In this document: positions 1 to 7,556 of the stretch, one piece after another | Layout: the number at the start of each line of letters is the position of its first letter | Position numbering within the stretch: position 1 is the stretch's first letter | Assembly: GCA_031316255.1 (NCBI GenBank) | Contig: JALDQW010000001.1 | Coordinates: forward strand, 2,017,485 to 2,081,484 | Source: Nitrosomonas sp. | Lineage (GTDB): Bacteria > Pseudomonadota > Gammaproteobacteria > Burkholderiales > Nitrosomonadaceae | Direction: 5' to 3' | DNA length: 64,000 bases | The notes under the pieces: model-generated | The model's input: only the letters and a program-made list of their open reading frames with translations | Told to the model about the DNA's origin: nothing | Databases searched by the model: none | Program-made: the position numbers and the translations under genes

Positions 1-2
1 CC

Positions 3-362
3 ACTAATTTTGGTCAATTCTTCTACAGCTTCCCAGACAATCAATCTAAATTGATCCTGGAAAAACAATTTAGGAATGGTTATCAAGTCTCTAGCTCATT
101 GGTGATGAACTGGAGTTTTCAACGTATTAAAGAAGGCTTGTCAGCTGTTGGTGTTGCCTTTCCGAAGGACGCTTACAAAACATCTGTTTTATGGAATATT
201 GGATTGTCCAGACAATTCGGTAAAAAATTGAATGTACGTATTGATGGGTTTAATATTCTGGCGCTCGTAGATAAAGAGTTGAGTCGCAGGAATTTTTTAC
301 AACCGGGGGCATACTGGACCGAGCCGGCATCAGTGATGTTGACAGTACGTAAGAGTTTTTGA
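3..362 (+). CDS. TonB-dependent receptor, C-terminal fragment (cut by window edge)
   Basis: The frame is open from the left window edge to a stop at 360-362, so only the last 119 or so residues are visible. The segment alternates polar and hydrophobic residues like the last strands of an outer-membrane beta-barrel. It has the loop text NVRIDGFNILAL and ends SVMLTVRKSF; a terminal aromatic is typical of TonB-dependent receptors, which import siderophores or other metal chelates across the outer membrane. The plug domain and TonB box lie outside the window, so the substrate cannot be named. An internal TTG at 51 is not the real start because coding continues upstream. Another large outer-membrane barrel remains possible. 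Confidence 0.65.
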   Translation, partial: TNFGQFFYSFPDNQSKLILEKQFRNGYQVSSSLVMNWSFQRIKEGLSAVGVAFPKDAYKTSVLWNIGLSRQFGKKLNVRIDGFNILALVDKELSRRNFLQPGAYWTEPASVMLTVRKSF

Positions 363-416
363 ACAAAACTTCAGAAGTCGATTAGTCCGAATAATACACG
401 AACCAAAAAATAGCAG

Positions 417-476
417 GAAATCTCGAAAACTGACAATGAATCTGATCGCTTCAAGCCTCGGAAACAATGTATAAAA
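417..476 (+). pseudogene. istB (IS21 ATPase) 3'-end scrap
   Basis: Twenty codons read EISKTDNESDRFKPRKQCIK. They align without gaps to the last residues of the intact istB in this window ([20 protein letters not shown]), with 12 of 20 identical. The nucleotides are also close but not identical, so this is a diverged IS21-family relative rather than a piece of the nearby copy. Nothing upstream belongs to istB and the frame runs on with no proper stop. It marks an older IS21-type insertion or deletion scar just after the receptor gene. Confidence 0.6.
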
Positions 477-606
477 AAAGTGCTGTCCCATTTGGGGGGT
501 AATTGTACCCCGGTAACCGTGCGATCATATACTGCTTGTTGACTGTTTTGTCACGCGATGTTTCAACATGAATACTAATTCCGGCTCAAAATGATCAGTT
601 TTACTA

Positions 607-1444
607 GAGAGTGTCGTCACGAGATACTAGCCCAAATAGCGATGCATCGTATATGGACAGCCGCCAGAAACGATGCAGCATTCTTCGCATATCGTGTTGC
701 AATGCCTCTCCAACGCTTTAGATGTAAGAATGCATTTTCCACTAAATGTCGATATTGGTATAAGTTTTTATCATGATTACGCGGGCGAATACGATTTTTC
801 TTCGATGGAATTACTGGTTCTATTTGTTTAGTCTCACAGTGTTCAACTATCTCATTGGTATCATAAGCCCGATCAGCCAACAAATAGTCGGCATTGATGC
901 CTCTGATTAATTCAACAGCTTGTGTACAATCCGCTGTGGTACCGTCTGTAATAAACATTCGGACCGGCATACCATGCGCATCCACGGCCAGGTGTAATTT
1001 CGTGTTGAGCCCCCTTTTGTGCGATTCATCGCTTGGTTCCCGCCTTTCGCGCCAGATGCATGCGGATGTACTTTAATATGACTGGCATCAATCATTAACC
1101 ATTCGTAGTCCGGATCATTGACCAGTAATTCCAGTAACTTTTCCCAAACCCCTTTGTCCCGCCATCGGCAAAATCGTCGATGCGTGTTCTTCCAGTCGCC
1201 GTAATCCGGCGGCAAATCCCGCCAGGGTGCGCCCGTACGTAAAATCCAGAATACCGCGTTGATAAACTGACGATTATCTTTTGCAACACCTCCCCACGAT
1301 CGCCCTGGCAAATGGGGTTCCAGTAACGACCAGACATGATCTGACAGATCATGTCTACGATGAGCTTCTGACATATTATTACCATTTATAATAATCACTT
1401 ACAGCATAATTATATAGTAATTTCTAACTTGTGACGACACTATC
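607..1444 (-). mobile_element. IS5-family insertion sequence (IS427-like group), complete
   Basis: The element is 838 bp. Its ends are 14-bp inverted repeats with one mismatch, GAGAGTGTCGTCAC at 607-620 and its counterpart GATAGTGTCGTCAC read inward from 1444. A TA dinucleotide flanks both ends (605-606 and 1445-1446), the usual target of the IS427-type group. Inside lies a two-frame transposase on the minus strand. Both ends are clean, so the insertion looks fairly recent. Confidence 0.85.
617..1374 (-). CDS. IS5-family transposase made by frameshift (orfA/orfB)
   Basis: Two overlapping minus-strand frames make one DDE transposase. The first (ATG at 1374, down to 907) starts MSEAHRRHDLSDHVWSLL and carries WMIDASHIKVH-type text (LMIDASHIKVH) with the first catalytic Asp, then GAKGGNQAMNRTKGG. 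The second (entered near 1010, stop 617-619) carries LHLAVDAHGMPVR, LADRAYDTNEI with the second Asp, and the C-terminal KKNRIRPR and WRGIATRYAK blocks. Moving back one base at A4G5C (1009-1018) joins them as TKGGLNTKLHLAVDAHG, which matches family order. This is the programmed frameshift usual in the group, so the gene is probably functional rather than broken. Confidence 0.8.
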
Positions 1445-1446
1445 TA

Positions 1447-1773
1447 AACTATTTCACTGCTGTCCCGTTAACCTAAACCAGTACTTGTAGCAATATGCTG
1501 ATATAAAATATTTTTTTACTCAAAAAACTATATGAGGCATAGAAAGCTTTTTTTGTGTATCAATTGGTTAATGTTCTTAATGGGATGGCGCTGTAATTAT
1601 TTTCATACTTCATAAATCATTTTCTCTTTCTTGCTAGCAAATTCAAGGATAGTCCTCTGGTTGCAAATTTCGCATACACCCTGGAGTGTGTGAGGCCTAC
1701 AGAAGCCGAATAGTATGAGACATATAGAATATAACACTCAATATTGGATTTTTAAGTTTGTCTTTTTTAGATT
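1447..1773. other. Gene-free AT-rich stretch
   Basis: I see no convincing reading frame, repeat or RNA here. It separates the IS5-family element from the left inverted repeat of the IS1595-family element. Confidence 0.5.
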
Positions 1774-2101
1774 TTTATGCCTATGAGCAATTCTCGGTTT
1801 TTTCTGTCTTATTTAGTAAGATCAATGAGATGAAAAAATAGCGATGAATGACAAAGAAATGATTTTGATGGATTGGCAGAAACAATACGGTACAGAATAA
1901 GGCTGCGCACAAGTATTGATTGAGCAACGTTGGCCGGAAGGTTTTCGCTGCCCATGTTGTGGTCACGATGGTGGTTGCATTATTAAGTGTAAATCGGCAT
2001 GTAAAACTTACCAGAATTTTCTGGAAAATCGGCGTTGAAAAGTTTCCACTCTGAGATGATAAATTACCGGCATTTTGCTGGAGAACTTTGGAGTGATAGA
2101 G

Positions 2102-3597
2102 ATGGATATAATTGCCGAAATCAGAAGGCGACATTTTGTCAGTAAAGAAAAAATCAGTTCAATTGCCCGTTCATTGGGGCTGTCCCGTCCTACAGTCAGG
2201 AAACATTTAAAGACGGAGGCTGAACCGGAATATCGGCGTCAAACGCAATGTGCGCCGAAGCTAGGAGAATTTAAAGCGTTATTGACCAGTTGGCTGGAAA
2301 CAGAGGCATTGCTACCGCAAAAGCAGCGTCGAACAGCAATGCGATTATATGAAGGTTTGATAATTGAAGGTTATACAGGCGCTTATGACAGCGTTCGGCG
2401 TTTTGTAAAGCAGTGGAAAGCAGAGAACAAGGATACCCCGGCACCCAGGCAAACGTTTGTTCCTTTAGCGTTTAAACCCGGTGAAGTCTGTCAATTTGAC
2501 TGGAGTCAGGAAGTTGTTGATCTGGGTGGGCGGGAACAAGTCGTCAAGGTGGCGCATTTTCGTTTGTGTTACAGCCGCAAGATGTTTGTCGTCGCTTATT
2601 TCAGGGAAGCGCAGGAGATGCTGATGGATGCGCATAATCGTGCATTTGCGTTCTTTGGTGGCGTGCCGCTGCAGATGGTTTAGACAATCCCAAGACAATT
2701 GTGGATGCGGTTTTGATGGGCAAAGAGAGAAAGTTTAATCGGCGGTTTATGGCATTGGCGAATCACTATTTGTTTGAACCGGTTGCCTGCACGCCGGCGG
2801 CCGGCTGGGAGAAAGGTCAGATAGAGAATCAGGTGGGTAATGTCAGAGAATGGCTGTTCACGCCGCGCATAAAGTTTGCAACGCTGGATGACTTAAACCG
2901 CTGGCTGGCGCAGCGTTGTCATGAGCTGTCAAACAGGAAGCATCCTGATTTTGCACAAACCATTGCGGAATGTTTTCAGCAGGAACAACCGTTATTGCGG
3001 CAAATCACAACACCATTTGCCGGTTATGTTGAGCACCTGATGAAAGTCTCCAGAACCTGCCTGGTGCGTGTTGACCGGAATCAGTACAGTGTACCGGCCC
3101 AATGGTCCGGGAAGGTGGTTTCGGTCAGAGTATTTGCCGGTCATCTTGATATTGTGGCGGAGGGAAAAGCGATTGCGACGCATCAACGCAATTTCCTGCG
3201 CGATCAGCTGATCTGTAATCCATGGCATTATTTGCCCGTGCTGGAGAAGAAACCCGGTGCTATCCGTCACGGCGCGCCATTCCAGAACTGGGAACTACCG
3301 GAATCGATCCGTCACGTACGTGAGAAACTTCAGAAGCAAGATAAAAATGAACGCGCTTTTGTTGATCTGTTGTTATTGACCCGCGAAGCCGGTCTTGATG
3401 CACTTGAGACAGCCTGTGAACTGGCGTTGGAATCCGGTGTTGTCAATGCCAGTGTGTTGCAGAATGCTATACGGCGTTTGATTGAACCAGTTCGTTCCAA
3501 GACATTGAATACCGGCGATACCTTACAACTAACCACTGAACCGCTGGCCGATTTCCAGCGTTACGATCATTTGCTTGGAAGCCGCCATGTCCACTGA
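2102..3597 (+). pseudogene. istA: istA transposase of the IS21 element, frameshifted
   Basis: The first frame (ATG 2102 to TAG 2681-2683) reads MDIIAEIRRRHFVSKEKISS and a helix-turn-helix SIARSLGLSRPTVRKHLK. It then has the integrase-core text GEVCQFDWSQE holding the first catalytic Asp. The second frame resumes immediately as LDNPKTIVDAVLMGKERKFN and continues through AAGWEKGQIENQVGN, with the catalytic Glu, to the stop at 3597. Related IstA proteins read straight through this point with a Tyr-Asp-Asn, so one base is probably missing at about 2682. A natural frameshift is possible but not usual for istA. The stop overlaps the istB start. Confidence 0.8.
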
Positions 3598-4333
3598 CTT
3601 GCTTACCCAACTCAAAGCATTGCATCTGTATGGCATGAGCGACGCCTGGTCTGAGTTAAGCGCTGAAATGCCGCAACGCAAGCAAATATCGCCGGAAACC
3701 GTATTAAGCCAACTGATCAATGCCGAAATAGCCGAACGCCAGCTACGCAGCCTGAAATACCAGATGAAGGCTGCAAAGTTTCCAATCCACCGCGACCTGG
3801 TGAAATTCGACTGGAATGAAACGCCACTCTCACGCCAACAGATAGAACAGCTCTCAACGGCTGCTTTTATGGATGATGCACATAACCTCATCCTGGTCGG
3901 TGGCACCGGTACCGGCAAAACCCATTTGGCCACAGCACTGGGCGTTGCCGCTATTCATCATGGCAAACGCATTCGATTCTTCAACGCTGTGGACTTGGTT
4001 AACCTGCTGGAGCAGGAAAAACAACTGAATAAAACCGGACACCTGGCCAGAAGGCTCATTCAGATTGACGCAGTCATCCTTGATGAACTGGGCTATCTGC
4101 CTTTCCCGGAATCAGGTGGCGCACTCCTGTTTCACTTGATCAGCCAGCTGTATGAGCGCACTTCACTCATTATAACGACCAACCTGAAATTCAGTGAATG
4201 GGTGCAGGTTTTTGGCGATGCCAAAATGACCACTGCATTGTTAGACCGTATTACACATCATTGCGACATCCTGGAAACCGGCAATGATTCTTACCGTTTC
4301 AAACATCGAAAACAATGTATAAAAACCAATTAA
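3587..4333 (+). CDS. istB: IstB, ATP-binding helper of IS21 transposition
   Basis: IstB is an AAA+ ATPase that works with the IstA transposase in target choice and strand transfer. The 248-residue frame is intact and of family length. Walker A is GGTGTGKTH and Walker B is [11 protein letters not shown], followed by the sensor stretch [14 protein letters not shown] chose the ATG at 3587 ([17 protein letters not shown]) because family members begin with such text and because it overlaps the end of istA, the usual translational coupling. With istA frameshifted, the element would need help in trans to move. Confidence 0.92.
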   Translation: MSTDLLTQLKALHLYGMSDAWSELSAEMPQRKQISPETVLSQLINAEIAERQLRSLKYQMKAAKFPIHRDLVKFDWNETPLSRQQIEQLSTAAFMDDAHNLILVGGTGTGKTHLATALGVAAIHHGKRIRFFNAVDLVNLLEQEKQLNKTGHLARRLIQIDAVILDELGYLPFPESGGALLFHLISQLYERTSLIITTNLKFSEWVQVFGDAKMTTALLDRITHHCDILETGNDSYRFKHRKQCIKTN

Positions 4334-5179
4334 CCAACTAAACAAGGTGGAAACTTTTCGACGCCGATGACTGGAAAATTTTCAATGCCGATTGACAATT
4401 AAGACGCGTGGCTATTGGGAATGTAGTCAATGTTACAAACAAACCTCATTAACGGCAGGTACCTTGTTTCATTCAACCAATCTGCCATTAACCAGGTGGT
4501 TTTGGGCAATTTTCCTGGTTGCATCGGATAAAGGCGGTATTTCTGCTTTGCGTTTATCCAAACAAATAAACGTGTCCTGGATAACCGCCAGCAGAATGCT
4601 GCGAAAGATTCGCATTGTCATGGGACACCGGGATAGCATATATCAATTACATGAACTGATTGAAATAGACGATGCATTGAATGGAGAGCGTCATACTGGG
4701 GGAAAGCGCGGCCGAGACGTCGAGAGAAAAACATCGGTGTTGATAGCCGTTGAGAATCGGGAGAAACGTGCTGGTTTTATTGCCATGCAGCAGGATTCTG
4801 GTGTTAACGGGGAAACGGTCTCGCAGTTTGTAAAGCGACACCTGTCACCTGATCAATGCGTGCGGAGCGATCACTGCTTTCTTTAGTCGAAATTGGTAAA
4901 ACACAGAATCATATCGTTCGCGTGACTCCGCCAGACAAAACTGGTGAATGGTTGCCATGGGTACAATAGTCATTAGCAACCTTTAAACATTCCTTCCCGT
5001 CTTCTAAATTCTTGTTTGTGTCATACTCAAATTAAACTGAAAAATGGTTTAGAGGCATAAATTTTTTTAAGCAATTAGTGTAGAAAGTTCGTTTATTACT
5101 TTTCCATCGGTTCGGAACAATCTTATTGGGATTCAATGAAATCTACTTAACCGGTATTTTTTCGCGCGAAGGTTTTTTT

Positions 5180-6280
5180 ATGCATAACATAGTTATTAAT
5201 CCCGCTATTGAAAATGAAAGAATTAAAGTTTTAAAGCGCTATGAAATTCTTGATACTCCACAAGATGGCGCATTTGATAATATAACTGCACTCGCTTCTA
5301 AGATTTTAAGGGTGCCGATTGCAATTGTGAGCTTGGTTGATAAAGATCGAATTTGGTTTAAGTCTCACCATGGTATAGAGATACAGGAAATAAAACGCGA
5401 GCCCGGTTTGTGTTCGTCGGCAATTATATATAATGAGCCGTATATAGTCGAAAATGCAGCTGTTGATCCTAGAACGTTGACCAATCCATTAGTGGCCAGT
5501 GAGTTTGGTTTGCGTTTTTACGCAGCTTCTCAACTGGAAACTCATGATGGTTACAACTTGGGTACACTCTGCGTAATTGATTTTAAACCACGAAGCATCA
5601 GTGAAACAGAGATCAATATATTAGAAAGGCTTGCAGAGCTTGTAATGGATCAAATGGAATTGCGATTATCTGCACGAAAGATTCATGAATTAAACAGCGA
5701 ATTAGAAAAGATTCAAAAAGAACTTCGTGAGAAAGCGACACATGATGCGCTTACAGGCGTCTGGAATCGTGGAGCAATACTAGAAATAATTGAAAAATCT
5801 TTTGAACTAGCCTATCGTGAAGGAAAACCTATAACTATCTTACAATTTGATATTGACAATTTTAAGTCTGTTAATGATACATATGGGCATGCCGCTGGTG
5901 ACGAAGTATTGCAAGAAGTGAGTAAACGACTTAACCGATGTTGTCGTAAATCGGACACTTTTGGTCGATTAGGGGGGGAAGAGTTTGTGGCAGTTCTATA
6001 CCCTTGTGGAAAGGATGATGCATTACAGGTTGGGGATCGTTTTCGCGAAGCCGTGTGTAACAAACTTATTCAAATTACCAATGACACGGTAAGTGAGTTG
6101 AGAATAACTACGAGCATCGGCGCTTGCTCATCCGATGAATATGATACCAAAATCGATATTCCGTCTACTTTGAAACGAGCGGACAAGAGACTTTATTATG
6201 CCAAAAAAAAGGGGCGTAATTGCGTTGTTTGCTGTGAGAGTTCTACTATTACATCAGAGTTTATTTCAGATGTTGACTAA
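5180..6280 (+). CDS. GAF-GGDEF diguanylate cyclase
   Basis: This predicted cytoplasmic enzyme makes the second messenger c-di-GMP from two GTP. Residues about 10-160 form a GAF sensor domain (ERIKVLKRYEILDTP at its start, GTLCVID near its end), followed by a short coiled linker. The GGDEF domain occupies about 190-345, with DALTGVWNR, the metal-binding FDIDNFKSVNDTYGH and an intact active site RLGGEEF. There is no transmembrane segment. ATG 5180 is preferred over a TTG at 5126 because GAAGG lies upstream and family N-termini begin near here. Its last 4 bases overlap the end of the convergent HD-GYP gene, so the two opposing c-di-GMP functions face each other. The GAF ligand is unknown. Confidence 0.9.
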   Translation: MHNIVINPAIENERIKVLKRYEILDTPQDGAFDNITALASKILRVPIAIVSLVDKDRIWFKSHHGIEIQEIKREPGLCSSAIIYNEPYIVENAAVDPRTLTNPLVASEFGLRFYAASQLETHDGYNLGTLCVIDFKPRSISETEINILERLAELVMDQMELRLSARKIHELNSELEKIQKELREKATHDALTGVWNRGAILEIIEKSFELAYREGKPITILQFDIDNFKSVNDTYGHAAGDEVLQEVSKRLNRCCRKSDTFGRLGGEEFVAVLYPCGKDDALQVGDRFREAVCNKLIQITNDTVSELRITTSIGACSSDEYDTKIDIPSTLKRADKRLYYAKKKGRNCVVCCESSTITSEFISDVD

Positions 6281-7326
6281 AATTTATCTTTATATGATTC
6301 TCCAATCGCTAAAAATTCATTTGTGTGCGCAAACAATATTTCAACCAGGGATGGGTCGAAATGTTTTCCTGACTGCTCATGAAAATATTCCAAAACTTTT
6401 TCTATTTCCCAAGCGGGCTTATAACAACGTGCGCATGACAGTGCGTCAAACACATCGGCACAGGCAACAACACGTCCGGCAATGCTGATATCATTTCCAG
6501 ATAGTTGATTGGGATAGCCTGTGCCATCCCACTTCTCATGATGTTCATGGGAAATCCGGGCTGCTAATGCAATTAAAGGACGGGTTGAACCATGCAGCAT
6601 TTTGTAACCTAAAGTCGTATGTGATTTCATTATTTGCCATTCTTCTGGATCCAATTTATCAGGTTTATGCAAGATTGAATCGGGTATTCCAATTTTTCCC
6701 ACGTCATGCATAGGAGAAGCATGTTTAATCATTTCAGCTTCTTCCATACTACAACCATGTAAATATTTAGCGAATAAAAACGAAAATTCAGAAACTCTTT
6801 TGACATGCATACCAGTTTCTTGTGATCTTGTTTCACAGACTTCACTCAATCTGTATAATAACTCGCTTTGAGTATCGATAATCTCCTGATTTAAGTCGCT
6901 AATTTCAGAGAGTGCTTCTGCGACCATATCCTCCATTTTATCCTGATAGCGTTTTATCTTAAGATGTGTAGCAACTCTAGCTTTAACTTCTTCAGGGCTA
7001 AATGGTTTGATAATATAATCAGTACCGCCTATTGAGAAAGCTTTAACTTTATCGGGTACTTCACCTAAAGCGCTAATAAAGATAACAGGGATGTTTTTGC
7101 AAGAAGGAATATCTCTTAATGCACTACAGACTTCAAAACCGTCCATTTCGGGCATTTTTATGTCTAGTATAAGTAAGTCTGGTGTGGATTGGTTAACAGC
7201 ATCCAATGCCAATTTTCCGCTAGTTGCGGGGCGAACTTTATAGTTTTCTTCTTTTAGTATGGTTGTCAGCACTTTTAAATTAGCTAACGTATCATCTACA
7301 ACTAAGATATCTGGTGGACTTTTCAT
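6277..7326 (-). CDS. Response regulator with HD-GYP phosphodiesterase output
   Basis: Residues about 5-120 are a receiver domain: acidic pair in LVVDDT, phospho-acceptor Asp in LLILDIKMPEMDG, Lys in IIKPFSPEE. A helical linker follows, then an HD-GYP domain (about 160-345) with HDVGKIGIP and HHEKWDGTGYP. Such proteins, of the RpfG type, hydrolyse c-di-GMP when phosphorylated. The hybrid kinase gene lies 230 bp upstream on the same strand and is the natural partner. One usually well-kept patch reads DALSCARCYKPAW, with SCARC where many relatives have TSKRP; this does not touch the metal ligands. Confidence 0.92.
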   Translation of the reverse strand: MKSPPDILVVDDTLANLKVLTTILKEENYKVRPATSGKLALDAVNQSTPDLLILDIKMPEMDGFEVCSALRDIPSCKNIPVIFISALGEVPDKVKAFSIGGTDYIIKPFSPEEVKARVATHLKIKRYQDKMEDMVAEALSEISDLNQEIIDTQSELLYRLSEVCETRSQETGMHVKRVSEFSFLFAKYLHGCSMEEAEMIKHASPMHDVGKIGIPDSILHKPDKLDPEEWQIMKSHTTLGYKMLHGSTRPLIALAARISHEHHEKWDGTGYPNQLSGNDISIAGRVVACADVFDALSCARCYKPAWEIEKVLEYFHEQSGKHFDPSLVEILFAHTNEFLAIGESYKDKF

Positions 7327-7556
7327 AATGGGCTACAGCCCCAAAAAATTCTGTTGAAATAGTATGTATATATTAGTTCTAACAGATCCATATTGTTCGT
7401 TGCTAATAGACAATTTGAATCTAATGAAGTTTATTATACTATAGTTTTAAAACATTGATTAATAGTGTTATTTAAGTTGATATCTTTTATTATTCCGGCA
7501 AAGATTGTAAACAGATACAATGTGAACTCATTTCACCCATTCATTAATGGAGTTGA

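Larger units (their letters stand above)
1988..4397 (+). mobile_element. IS21-family insertion sequence, complete ends
   Basis: The element is 2410 bp. Both ends begin TGT(A/C)AATCGGCAT, and each end carries two ordered copies of a roughly 23-bp repeat (ATCGGCRT..GAAAA.TT.CCA), the multiple terminal repeats typical of IS21. It is flanked by a 6-bp direct repeat ATTAAG (1982-1987 and 4398-4403). Inside are istA, broken by a one-base deletion, and an intact istB. It sits within an IS1595-family transposase, so it arrived second. Confidence 0.9.
1844..5010 (+). pseudogene. IS1595-family transposase, decayed and interrupted
   Basis: The N-terminal part (1844-1987) reads MNDKEMILMDWQKQYGTE, then a TAA at 1898-1900, then RWPEGFRCPCCGHDGG, the zinc-ribbon start typical of IS1595 transposases. 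After the IS21-family element and one copy of its ATTAAG duplication are removed, the frame continues exactly into TRGYWECSQCYKQTSLTAG and PLTRWFWAIFL (4404 onward). The middle has the catalytic region IEIDDALNGERHTGGKRG. The C-terminus is shifted: VRSDHCFL ends at a stop (4884-4886), while the next frame reads TPPDKTGEWLPWV, a conserved family block. With one nonsense codon, frameshifts and an insertion, the gene is dead. Confidence 0.85.
1774..5061 (+). mobile_element. IS1595-family element remnant, split by an IS21-family insertion
   Basis: Inferred imperfect inverted ends are TTTATGCCTATGAGC at 1774 and TTTATGCCTCTAAAC read inward from 5061. Between them lies an IS1595-type transposase, decayed and interrupted by a complete IS21-family element at 1988-4397. 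Without that insertion the element would be about 0.87 kb, a normal size for the family. I could not recognise the 8-bp target duplication expected for IS1595, so the exact ends may be off by a few bases. Confidence 0.65.

Noticed and set aside
617..1398. IS5-family transposase as a pseudogene
   Set aside because: The frame change falls on an A4G5C slip site at the position where this group uses a programmed frameshift, and both element ends are intact.
1774..2134. Minus-strand ORF overlapping the IS1595 and IS21 left ends
   Set aside because: It crosses the IS junction at 1988 and lies antisense to recognisable transposase text, so it cannot be an old gene.
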